From contig DAOUQC010000039.1 of assembly GCA_030625775.1 (NCBI GenBank), positions 1-42,774 of the forward strand: a stretch of 42,774 nucleotides of DNA, read 5' to 3'. This document shows, one piece after another, positions 8,620 through 16,540 of this stretch (positions within the stretch are counted from its first letter, which is position 1; the number at the start of each line of letters is the position of its first letter). The position numbers were made by a program, and so were the translations under genes. The DNA comes from Verrucomicrobiota bacterium. GTDB taxonomy: Bacteria > Verrucomicrobiota > Verrucomicrobiia > Verrucomicrobiales > DEV007. The notes under the pieces are model-generated. The model made no database searches and was not told where the DNA came from. It saw only the letters and a program-made list of their open reading frames with translations.

Positions 8620-9024
8620 TTAAAGGCCCAAAGCTCTTCTTCCTTTGTTGGAAACCCGGTTAACATCCCATCCGGGTTCCCAGGTAAAATCCACCACCAC
8701 GTTGCGAATCCCCTTCACTCGCTGCACATTTTCCTGAATCCCCTCCTCGACCCGTCCGCCACCTGCGGTCACCAGGAATTCATAAACCGGTCGTCCGCGA
8801 TGAGGTATCGTCACCAGGATGTAAGCTACGCCGTCCTCCACGCTCTCATCGTCGACATAACCCAAGTCGACAATACTGATCTTGAGCTGATAAAGCTGAT
8901 TATCACGCCCTTCGTCCAGGGCTTTCCAGACCACATGTTTGAGATCACTGCCCTCCCAGGTTTCACCCAACCTCGCCAAACGCCCAGTCGATTTTGCTTC
9001 CTTTAATTCTTCGAGTGATAACAT
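8620..9024 (-). CDS. MIP18/DUF59-family-like protein lacking cysteines
   Basis: A 134-residue product starting at the ATG at 9024; a GTG one codon upstream is the alternative. The central part, YQLKISIVDLGYV, followed by VAYILVTIPHRGRPVYEFLV and ending KGIRNVVVDFTWEPGWDVNR with NKGRRALG, follows the MIP18/DUF59 (PaaD/SufT-like) pattern, in which the end normally reads V-x-W-D-P-x-W-x-x-x-R-x-S. The usual cysteine in the T-x-P-x-C-P segment is absent, and the whole protein has no cysteine. An Fe-S transfer role therefore cannot be assumed. It follows the lactonase gene by 110 bp on the same strand. The family call is by pattern only. Confidence 0.65.
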   Translation of the reverse strand: MLSLEELKEAKSTGRLARLGETWEGSDLKHVVWKALDEGRDNQLYQLKISIVDLGYVDDESVEDGVAYILVTIPHRGRPVYEFLVTAGGGRVEEGIQENVQRVKGIRNVVVDFTWEPGWDVNRVSNKGRRALGL

Positions 9025-9134
9025 CACAGTTGCGTCTTTTTGTGAACGGGCATGAAGGATGGAATGTCACTTCGTCTACTTCGAAAGGCGTCAAACCAAC
9101 GGACCAGCAATCCATTTCACCTTTAAAATCACCT

Positions 9135-10265
9135 TCACTTCACCCAACGGATGCAGGAGGGCATGGGGATTTCGATTGTTCCATCATTTGCGGTAAGCTT
9201 GCCGTTTTCCTTGTTGATCTGAAAAACGATCACATTGTTGCCAGGCATATTGGCACAGACCAGCCAGCCCCCGTCAGGTGTGATCAGAAGATTCTGCGGA
9301 CCTTTGCCCAGACTCTCCTTGATCTCGACCAGCGTCAGCTTCCCGTCGTTACCAATTCGATAGACGGCCACACTGTCATGACCACGATTGCTTCCGTAAA
9401 GAAAACGACCATCAGGTGTGATTTTCAAATCGGCACAGTAGCTGGTACCCGTGAAATCAGCAGGCAGTGTTGAAATCGTCTGCCGCTCACTCAGCTTTCC
9501 TGATTCCACCGCATAGTCAAAAAACGTGACTGTATTCGATAATTCGTTGATCACATACACATGCTTTTCATTGGGATGAAAGGTCAGGTGCCGCGGACCA
9601 GAGCCTGGCGTAATTTTCACAAAAGGCTGCGCTTCACTCGGAGTGAGTTTTGACTTGCTTGCATCAAGCTGGTAAATCTGAACCTTATCAATCCCCAGAT
9701 CAGCAGAGAGAGCGAATCGGCCATCCGGGCTGATTTCAATACTGTGGGCATTCGGCCCCTTCTGGCGCTTGGGATCGATGCTGGATCCGCTGTGCTGTAC
9801 AAAAGATGCTGCCTCACCTAGCGATCCGTCCTTCTGAACTGGTAGCGCAGCCACACTACCCGATGAATAGTTTGCGACCACCACGGTTTTTCCGCTGGGA
9901 TCGACATCCAGATAGCAGGAAGCCGTGCCGTGAGTTGATTGTTTGTTCAGGCGATTGAGTTTCCCTGATTCCCTCTCAATCGTAAAAGCGGCGACAACAT
10001 CATTCTCCTTGTCACCAAAATTTGGAGTATCGATCGCATACAACGTTTTGCTATCCGGGGAGACAGCGAGAAAAAAGGCGTTCGAAATCCCCTTGTTCTG
10101 ATGCAGCGATTTTAGCATGCCTGTTTTAGTGTCAAAACGAAACGCATGAACCGACCCTTCTTCACCGGCAACAAAGGAAGTGATAAAAACGAGTGATTCT
10201 TCCGCCTGGGCGTTTGAGGAAATCTGTGTCATAAAGATAATGAGTATTGAGATGAAAAATCGCAT
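9135..10265 (-). CDS. Secreted lactonase-family beta-propeller (6-phosphogluconolactonase type)
   Basis: A 376-residue protein with a signal peptide at residues 1-21 (ending SSNAQA). The rest is a seven-bladed propeller of the Pgl/YbhE lactonase family. Repeated blade phrases are LAVSPDSKTLYAID, LDVDPSGKTVVVANYSSGSV, IEISPDGRFALSADLG, LTFHPNEKHVYVINE, LKITPDGRFLYGSNRG and LLITPDGGWLVCANM. NYSSGSV and GSGPRHL are family signatures. Cytosolic members hydrolyse 6-phosphogluconolactone. This one appears exported, so its lactone substrate is more likely extracytoplasmic and is unknown. It is divergent from smc across a 354-bp regulatory gap and may be co-transcribed with the DUF59-like gene. Confidence 0.9.
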   Translation of the reverse strand: MRFFISILIIFMTQISSNAQAEESLVFITSFVAGEEGSVHAFRFDTKTGMLKSLHQNKGISNAFFLAVSPDSKTLYAIDTPNFGDKENDVVAAFTIERESGKLNRLNKQSTHGTASCYLDVDPSGKTVVVANYSSGSVAALPVQKDGSLGEAASFVQHSGSSIDPKRQKGPNAHSIEISPDGRFALSADLGIDKVQIYQLDASKSKLTPSEAQPFVKITPGSGPRHLTFHPNEKHVYVINELSNTVTFFDYAVESGKLSERQTISTLPADFTGTSYCADLKITPDGRFLYGSNRGHDSVAVYRIGNDGKLTLVEIKESLGKGPQNLLITPDGGWLVCANMPGNNVIVFQINKENGKLTANDGTIEIPMPSCIRWVK

Positions 10266-10348
10266 GGTGTTTTTTTAAGGCAGTTTCCATCTATTTTCGA
10301 GAGATTTGACTGTTTGTCGTATTTTTTCAGTGCTTTTGCTACTGAATT

Positions 10349-10365
10349 CCCCTTGTCACAAGGGG
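10349..10365. promoter_or_regulatory. Perfect palindrome, possible operator
   Basis: CCCCTTGTCACAAGGGG has 8-bp perfect arms around a single C and is followed on the plus strand by CTTTTCTCC. It resembles a terminator, but no plus-strand gene ends here, so an operator serving the lactonase promoter is the better guess. It lies about 85-100 bp upstream of the lactonase start. Confidence 0.4.
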
Positions 10366-10460
10366 CTTTTCTCCCCCTTTTCAGACAGTCCCTTCGATCA
10401 AATTATGGCTCAAAACTGATAATTCCATCCCCACTCTCATTCCCTGGACAAAACCATCAA

Positions 10461-10508
10461 AAACTACATCTTGTGGCATTTTGATATTGACACCACTACA
10501 TCTTGTGG
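10461..10508. promoter_or_regulatory. Tandem NrdR-like boxes with an embedded -35 hexamer, upstream of smc
   Basis: Two 16-bp boxes, AAACTACATCTTGTGG (10461-10476) and CCACTACATCTTGTGG (10493-10508), are in direct orientation with centres 32 bp apart. The second is palindromic at 12 of 16 positions. Tandem boxes of this kind, with an ACTACATNTTGT-like core and a spacing of about three helical turns, are what the ATP/dATP-sensing repressor NrdR binds at ribonucleotide reductase promoters. TTGACA at 10487-10492 lies between the boxes, so box 2 would cover the promoter spacer, a repressing arrangement. No nrd gene is present; the nearest downstream gene is smc. Confidence 0.5.
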
Positions 10509-10619
10509 CCATTCTCATGCCTGAGTCTCAGCGAGGCCCTTCTCTATCAAATACAATAATCGCAAATCAGTCCAACAGCTGCTGCTGCTGGCGTGATCAA
10601 AACCGCCTTTTAAAACACT

Positions 10620-13600
10620 ATGATCCTCAAATCTCTCGACATCCATGGTTTCAAATCATTTGCCGACCGAACCAAGCTCGAATTTCATGATGGGGTGACC
10701 GGCATCGTCGGTCCCAACGGATGCGGAAAATCAAACATCGTGGACGCCATTCGCTGGGTGCTGGGAGAAACTTCAGCCAAAGCCCTGCGAGGGGGAGAAA
10801 TGGCAGATGTTATTTTCAATGGCACTGAAAAACGTCAGGCGGTTAATATGGCCGAAGTAACCCTCACCCTATCCGGTTGCGGAGAAAAGCTGTCTACAGA
10901 GTTCGACGAGGTTTCAATCGGGCGCCGGGTTTTCCGCGATGGCAAAAGCGAGTATCTACTCAACAAACGCTCCTGCCGACTAAAAGACATCACCGAGCTG
11001 CTGATGGATACTGGAATCGGCCGTACCTCCTACTCCATCATGGAGCAGGGTAAAATCGACATGCTATTGAGTTCCAAGCCCGAGGATCGCCGTTCGGTCT
11101 TCGAAGAAGCTGCTGGCATCACCAAATTCAAGGCACAAAAAAAAGAAGCCTTGAGAAAACTCGACTACACCGAAGCCAATCTGGTTCGTCTTGCCGACAT
11201 CATCGCCGAAGTCGAACGCCAGATGCGCTCCCTCCAGCGACAGGCGGGAAAAGCACGACGCTTCAAAACCCTGCACACCGACCTCAAAGTCCTTGATCTG
11301 CACTACAGTCATCGCACCTGGAGAGAGCATCAAGCTGAACGCTCAGAGCTGGACAACTCCATTCGCTCCCTTCGTGAAGCTCAATCACTTCTGGAAACAG
11401 AGATCGAACAAGGTCAGGGAGGCCTCACTGAATCCCGAAACGAATACCAGCGCATCGAATCAAAAATTGGTGAAACCCAACGGGCTGTCGCCGAGCAGGA
11501 GAACGCTGTCCACTCCGCTCAAAGCCGGATTGAGTTCAATGCCGAACGCGCCAAGGAATTGGGCACCCTGATCGAACAAAACACGGCTGATATTGAAACT
11601 ACCACTAACAAGCTAAGCCAACAAGAGCTCGACCTGGAAGATACCAACAGCATGCTTCAGGCAATCGATGAAAAAATCGCCAAACAGCAGGTGCAGGTGG
11701 CCGACTATGAGCAAAGCTCTCGCCAGGCCCGGGAAGAACGCCATACCATTTCAGAAACCCTTTCCAAAACACGTGACACCAGAAACGCTTTGGAAAGCAA
11801 GCTTGCATCTCTCGACGCCCGCATCGAAAACAATACCCGTCATCTAGCGGCGGATCAGCAACGCTTCATCCAACTGGACGAAGAAATCCAACGGCTGCAA
11901 AAGGATGAGCAAAACAGGAATGCTGAAATAGAAACTCTGGTCAAAGATGTAACTGAGCATCGAAAGGCAATCGATGAACTGGAAAAACAAAGACAGGGTG
12001 CCGATCGTGAATACCAGAAATCCCGCACTGAACTCGAAGAGCTTCGCCAGCAATTGGCTACTTTGCACCGAGCTCACTCAGAAAAAACTTCTCGCCTGGA
12101 AGTTTTGCGCCAACTTGTAGCTGAAGGTGAAGGCCTCGCCAAAGGCACTCAGGCCGTGCTCAAAGGGCTCGACCAACCTGAACTTTTCCAATCTTCGGTA
12201 CGTGGAGCTCTGGCCTCGTTTTTCGAAGTGGACTCCGAGTATATCCCGGCGCTCGAAGCGGCCCTGGGCAACCACCTGCAGACCATCATAGTCGCCGATA
12301 CGCTGGTAGCAGAAAGCATGATCGATTCCCTCAAAAAAGGACAACTTGGTCAAGCCTCGCTCGTTGCGGAAAACTCATCCAATGGAGCTGATGACCGCCA
12401 GATTCTCTCCATCCCCGATGGTGCCATCGCCTGGGCACTCGACCGAATCAAATGTGACGGAAAGATCAGCGGGCTGGTGGACCGCTTACTCTCCACCGTC
12501 TTGATCGTCCCCGATCTCTCCACTGCCTTGCGCTTACGCAATGAAATGGGTGACAGCACTTCCTTTGCCACTCTGACCGGGGAATTTGTCTCCTGTGAAG
12601 GAATCATCAACGGTGGCTCCGGCTCGGAAGAAGGCAGCTCTTTACTCCGCCGGGAATCAGATATTCGCGAACTCAGCACAGTCACCCAACAATTGGAGAA
12701 TGAGCTTACAGCTGCAGAAAACTATGTCAGCACTCTCACCCGGAATGTCGTTGACCTCGAATCCAATGCCCAAAATGCACGTGAAAAATTACAACAAAAG
12801 CAAGTTCAATTTTCTACTCTCGAAGGACAATTGGCAATGATGCAAAGAGACCTGCAACAAGTGGAAAACAAATTGCAGGGATTGAAATGGGAGCAGACTG
12901 AGGTAGCTCAACGCCAGGACGAAGTGGATGAAGAACTGCAAAGTTCCACTAAAGAAAAAGCCGAAACTGCTGAAAAACTTGCCAATTTTACAACTGAATT
13001 GGACGAACTGAAAAACCGCCTGCAATTGGCAGAAAGTCGTGAATCCGAAGCTGCTGAATCCCTCAACGAAATTCGCACGGGACTCGCTGTCGAAAAACGT
13101 GCCCGTGAAGCCGTGGAAAACCAACGTTCTCCGATGACCAGCCGCTTGAACGAATTACGTGAATTGCTCGACCGACGCAAAAACGAAATTGACGGCTATG
13201 AAAACCGGATCAACAGCGCCACTAGCGATACGGACGGACTCCATGAAAAAATAAAAACGGCAACTGAAGAAGCCCAACGCTTAAGCACATCCCTGGAAAC
13301 GATCCGCAACGAACGCACAGAAAAACGTGTCGCCATCGACAAAAGCGAAGAGGTGCTTACGGCAAAACGGAAACAGGCTCACCAGATGAATGAACAGCGC
13401 AGCAATGAAGAAATTGCTTCGACCCAGATTGATCTGCGAATCGAGAATCTCGAAAACACAACTCGTGAGCGTTATCAAATTGACCTCGACCGTTTTGAAC
13501 CTGATAGCCATGCACTGCTGAATGCTATTGAGGATCAACGCAAAGCAATGAACCGCAGTGCCAAACGCAAAACTTCCACTGAAGCATCAGGGGATGAAAG

Positions 13601-14399
13601 CGAAGCTCCGGAAAACGATGAAATTGAGACTGTTAGTGAAACGGTGAATAGCAAAGAAGCTGAAACGGAAGTAGAATCTGTCGAAGTGCCTGATGCGTCC
13701 GAACCCGACTGGGGGTTTGTCGAGGAAGTGGTTGTTTTTCTGCGCGGGAAACTGGAATCAATCGGCCCGGTCAATTTGGATGCCATTGATGAGTTTGATG
13801 AGCTTCAAGAACGGTATACTTTTCTGCAGGAGCAACACGATGACCTCATCAACGCCAAGGAGGAACTCATGAGCGTGATCGCCAAAATCAATCGCGACAC
13901 CAAAAAAATGTTTGCTGACACATTCGAACAAATCCGCAAAAATTTCAGCGAAATGTTCATCGAACTTTTTGGTAAGACGGCGAAAGCCGATCTCATTCTC
14001 GCAGATGAAGGAGACCCCCTGGAAAGCGGCATTGATATCATTGCCAAGCCACCTGGAAAAAAACTCCAAACTATCTCACTGTTATCCGGGGGGGAACGTT
14101 CAATGACTGCTGTGGCTCTGCTCTTTGCAATCTACATGGTCAAACCCTCCCCCTTCTGTGTGCTCGACGAACTCGATGCTCCGCTGGATGAATCCAATAT
14201 CAGCCGCTTTCTAAAAGTTCTGGACCGTTTCATCGGTGACAGCCAATTCATCATCGTCACCCACAGCAAGCGAACCATGAGTCGTGCCGATGTGATGTAT
14301 GGTGTCTCGATGGAAGAGTTTGGAGTCTCCAAAACACTAGGCATGCAGTTCAAATCATCCAGGAAAGAGGACCAGCCGAAAGAGAAAGCTTCCGTTTAA
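10620..14399 (+). CDS. smc: Chromosome segregation ATPase SMC
   Basis: A 1259-residue SMC with the full five-part layout. The N-terminal head contains the Walker A motif GPNGCGKSN at 31-39. Long coiled coil runs from about 170 to 500. The hinge is at about 505-670 (KGTQAVLKGL, VRGALASFF, ALEAALGNHLQTIIV). Returning coiled coil follows, then the C-terminal head with the signature LLSGGERSMTAVALLFA and Walker B FCVLDELDAPLDESN. SMC compacts and segregates the chromosome with ScpA and ScpB. An acidic, low-complexity insert of roughly 55 residues (about 975-1030) lies just before the C-terminal head. The gene stands alone with a 110-bp leader after a tandem NrdR-like box pair. Confidence 0.97.
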   Translation: MILKSLDIHGFKSFADRTKLEFHDGVTGIVGPNGCGKSNIVDAIRWVLGETSAKALRGGEMADVIFNGTEKRQAVNMAEVTLTLSGCGEKLSTEFDEVSIGRRVFRDGKSEYLLNKRSCRLKDITELLMDTGIGRTSYSIMEQGKIDMLLSSKPEDRRSVFEEAAGITKFKAQKKEALRKLDYTEANLVRLADIIAEVERQMRSLQRQAGKARRFKTLHTDLKVLDLHYSHRTWREHQAERSELDNSIRSLREAQSLLETEIEQGQGGLTESRNEYQRIESKIGETQRAVAEQENAVHSAQSRIEFNAERAKELGTLIEQNTADIETTTNKLSQQELDLEDTNSMLQAIDEKIAKQQVQVADYEQSSRQAREERHTISETLSKTRDTRNALESKLASLDARIENNTRHLAADQQRFIQLDEEIQRLQKDEQNRNAEIETLVKDVTEHRKAIDELEKQRQGADREYQKSRTELEELRQQLATLHRAHSEKTSRLEVLRQLVAEGEGLAKGTQAVLKGLDQPELFQSSVRGALASFFEVDSEYIPALEAALGNHLQTIIVADTLVAESMIDSLKKGQLGQASLVAENSSNGADDRQILSIPDGAIAWALDRIKCDGKISGLVDRLLSTVLIVPDLSTALRLRNEMGDSTSFATLTGEFVSCEGIINGGSGSEEGSSLLRRESDIRELSTVTQQLENELTAAENYVSTLTRNVVDLESNAQNAREKLQQKQVQFSTLEGQLAMMQRDLQQVENKLQGLKWEQTEVAQRQDEVDEELQSSTKEKAETAEKLANFTTELDELKNRLQLAESRESEAAESLNEIRTGLAVEKRAREAVENQRSPMTSRLNELRELLDRRKNEIDGYENRINSATSDTDGLHEKIKTATEEAQRLSTSLETIRNERTEKRVAIDKSEEVLTAKRKQAHQMNEQRSNEEIASTQIDLRIENLENTTRERYQIDLDRFEPDSHALLNAIEDQRKAMNRSAKRKTSTEASGDESEAPENDEIETVSETVNSKEAETEVESVEVPDASEPDWGFVEEVVVFLRGKLESIGPVNLDAIDEFDELQERYTFLQEQHDDLINAKEELMSVIAKINRDTKKMFADTFEQIRKNFSEMFIELFGKTAKADLILADEGDPLESGIDIIAKPPGKKLQTISLLSGGERSMTAVALLFAIYMVKPSPFCVLDELDAPLDESNISRFLKVLDRFIGDSQFIIVTHSKRTMSRADVMYGVSMEEFGVSKTLGMQFKSSRKEDQPKEKASV

Positions 14400-14507
14400 C
14401 ACACGTTCACCTTTAAAATCAGGTGAGTAACAAATCGGGAGTTTTTCAAGAATTCCGTTGCCTCAGTCACCCGCCAACGTTTAAGTTCGCTCGACAAAAC
14501 ATCCAGC

Positions 14508-15545
14508 ATGGCAGAGGCCAAAATTAAAGGCTCCAAAAACAAATATTGTGATTCCGAAAGCCGCTATCGAGCAGCCTTTCGTTACATGCTGCTGGCCAGG
14601 GTTTTTGAGGAACGAACGGCCAATCTCTATCGAGCAGGCAAGATCGTTGGAGGCGTTTTCATGGGTAAGGGGCAGGAAGCCTTCAGCGTTGGACTGGCAC
14701 TTGCCCTGGATAAAAACCGTGGTGATGTTTATGGCCCTCTGATCCGGGATCAAGCTGGCCGCCTGGCATTTGGCGAAGCCCTTCTTGATGCCGCCCGCAC
14801 CTACCTGGGATCCATCGAAGGCCCGATGAAAGCCCGTGAAGGAAATGTCCATCGCGGAAACATTCCTATGGGCATCATCCCGATGATCAGCCATCTGGGC
14901 AGCCATATTTCTGTTGTCAGCGGCAGACTGATCGGCAAACGTTTTTGCGGGCAAAAAGATGCCATCGGAGGAGTTTGCATTGGAGATGGAGGAACCTCGA
15001 CCGGAGCTTTTCACGAAGCCCTTAATCAAGCTGCCGTCGAAAAACTGCCTCTGGTTGTTGCCGTGGCTAATAACCAGTTTGCTTACTCCACCCCCACCGA
15101 CCGCCAATTTGCCTGTGACGACTTGGTGGATCGTGCGATCGGCTATGGAGTAGAAGGCCACAGCATTGATGGCACTGATCTTTCCCTTTGCCTGGATACC
15201 TTTCAAAAAGCCGCCACCAGAGCCCGCGAAGGCTACGGGCCACAACTGGTCATTGGCCACCTACTGAGATTGTGCGGTCACGGCGAACATGACGACGCCT
15301 CTTACATTTCCGAAAAACATAAGCAGGGAGTTTTCGGCAGGGACTGCGTCGATGTTGCGCAACAATATTTAATCAGCTCAGGATGGTCGAACCTAGCTGA
15401 AATCGAGCAGTGGACTGCCGAGATTCAGAAAGAAGTCGAAAAGGCCACCTCGTGCGCTCAACGGGAATCGGGGCCAGACCCATTCCAGGAAACCTGGCAA
15501 GCACTTGCCACCACTCGACTTGCAGAAGGGAATTCCACGGCATGA
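14508..15545 (+). CDS. 2-oxoacid dehydrogenase E1 component, alpha subunit
   Basis: A 345-residue thiamine-diphosphate enzyme subunit. The cofactor motif runs from GDG at 159-161 (GDGGTSTGAFHEALN) to NN at 188-189 (VVAVANNQFAYSTP). The N-terminal RYMLLARVFEERTANLYRAG and the later LRLCGHGEHDDASYI are typical of the PDH/acetoin/branched-chain E1 alpha family. It decarboxylates a 2-oxoacid and passes the acyl group to the lipoyl arm of E2. Its stop overlaps the E1 beta start (ATGA), so the pair is translationally coupled. The sequence alone does not separate pyruvate, acetoin and branched-chain specificity. pdhA is the likeliest role if this is the cell's main complex, but no symbol is assigned. 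Confidence 0.93.
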   Translation: MAEAKIKGSKNKYCDSESRYRAAFRYMLLARVFEERTANLYRAGKIVGGVFMGKGQEAFSVGLALALDKNRGDVYGPLIRDQAGRLAFGEALLDAARTYLGSIEGPMKAREGNVHRGNIPMGIIPMISHLGSHISVVSGRLIGKRFCGQKDAIGGVCIGDGGTSTGAFHEALNQAAVEKLPLVVAVANNQFAYSTPTDRQFACDDLVDRAIGYGVEGHSIDGTDLSLCLDTFQKAATRAREGYGPQLVIGHLLRLCGHGEHDDASYISEKHKQGVFGRDCVDVAQQYLISSGWSNLAEIEQWTAEIQKEVEKATSCAQRESGPDPFQETWQALATTRLAEGNSTA

Positions 15546-16507
15546 GTATCACCTACCTAGAAGCCATTCAGGCAGCTCAGGACAGGGCTCTTGCTGAAAA
15601 TGAATTCGTCTATATTTATGGACAGGATGTGGGCTCTTTTGGCGGGGCATTCAAAGCGACCAAAAATCTAGCTGCAAAATACCCGGGACGAGTCATCGAC
15701 GCTCCCATCAGTGAAGATGCCATGGTCGGAAGCGCTATCGGAGCCACCGCCGAAGGCATGCGCCCCATTCTGGAAATGCAATTTGCCGATTTTTCGACTA
15801 TCGCCATCAACCAGATTTGCAATCAAGCAGCCACTCAGTTCTGGCGCACAGGCATCCCCTGCCCGATTACTGTTCGTCTGCCCTCCGGTGGCACCGAGGG
15901 CGGTGGCCCATTCCATTCGCAAAGCATGGAGGCCATTTATGCCCAATACCCCGGGTTGATTGTGCTGACTCCCGCTACGGTGGAAGATGCCTATTCGATG
16001 CTTCTCGAGGCTGTCACCATCGACGACCCGGTCGTATTTTGTGAGCACAAATACCTCTACTACCACCTGAAAGCAGATCAACTGCCGGACAAAAACCTAC
16101 CCGTGGGCAAAGCTCGTATCGCCCGCACCGGAAAACACGCCACGGTTGTCACCTACAGCGCCATGGTTCACGAAGCTCTGCGTGCTGCTGACACGCTGGA
16201 AGAAGAGGGCTGGGAAATAGAGATTGTCGACCTGCGCTCAATCAAACCGATCGATACGGATACTGTTCTGGCTTCCGTCGCAAGAACCGGGCGGCTGCTT
16301 TGTGTCAGTGAAGCGTTCCCTTGGGGAGGTGTGAATGCCGAAGTGATTTCGCGTGTCACTTCCGAAGGTTTTCACCTTCTCGACGCCCCTCCGAAACGGC
16401 TCAACGCAAAAGACACTCCCATTCCCTTTCACCCCAATTTGTGGAAAGCCCATCGACCCGCATCACAGTCGATTGCATCTTCGCTACGCGACTTGTTGCG
16501 CTATTAA
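15542..16507 (+). CDS. 2-oxoacid dehydrogenase E1 component, beta subunit
   Basis: A 321-residue product starting at the ATG at 15542, which shares four bases with the E1 alpha stop. The frame is open further upstream, but that would overlap E1 alpha by more than 130 bp, so the short start is preferred. Family landmarks are MSITYLEAIQAAQDRAL, the cofactor glutamate region DAPISEDAMVGSAIGA, LEMQFADFSTIAINQICNQA, RLPSGGTEGGGPFHSQSME and VVFCEHKYLYY. The C-terminal transketolase domain includes EIEIVDLRSIKPIDTDT. It forms an alpha2-beta2 E1 with the preceding gene and precedes E2 by 33 bp. Confidence 0.95.
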   Translation: MSITYLEAIQAAQDRALAENEFVYIYGQDVGSFGGAFKATKNLAAKYPGRVIDAPISEDAMVGSAIGATAEGMRPILEMQFADFSTIAINQICNQAATQFWRTGIPCPITVRLPSGGTEGGGPFHSQSMEAIYAQYPGLIVLTPATVEDAYSMLLEAVTIDDPVVFCEHKYLYYHLKADQLPDKNLPVGKARIARTGKHATVVTYSAMVHEALRAADTLEEEGWEIEIVDLRSIKPIDTDTVLASVARTGRLLCVSEAFPWGGVNAEVISRVTSEGFHLLDAPPKRLNAKDTPIPFHPNLWKAHRPASQSIASSLRDLLRY

Positions 16508-16540
16508 CACAAATACTCACCTCACACCATTTCCACTACT

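Larger units (their letters stand above)
10266..10619. other. Regulatory gap between divergent lactonase and smc genes
   Basis: No gene is visible in these 354 bases. They contain a perfect 17-bp palindrome (10349-10365) and two 15-bp direct repeats with a 32-bp period (10463-10477 and 10495-10509). Between the repeats is a TTGACA hexamer at 10487-10492 that could be a -35 element directed toward smc. A plus-strand frame across 10481-10690 is only a shadow that overlaps the smc start. Confidence 0.6.

Noticed and set aside
9116-14421. 16-nt exact match TTCACCTTTAAAATCA at 9116-9131 and 14406-14421
   Set aside because: Such a match is near the chance level for 43 kb, and the two contexts are unrelated.
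14481-15260. 259-codon minus-strand frame opposite E1 alpha
   Set aside because: It fully overlaps the conserved thiamine-diphosphate motif on the plus strand and has no recognisable domain.
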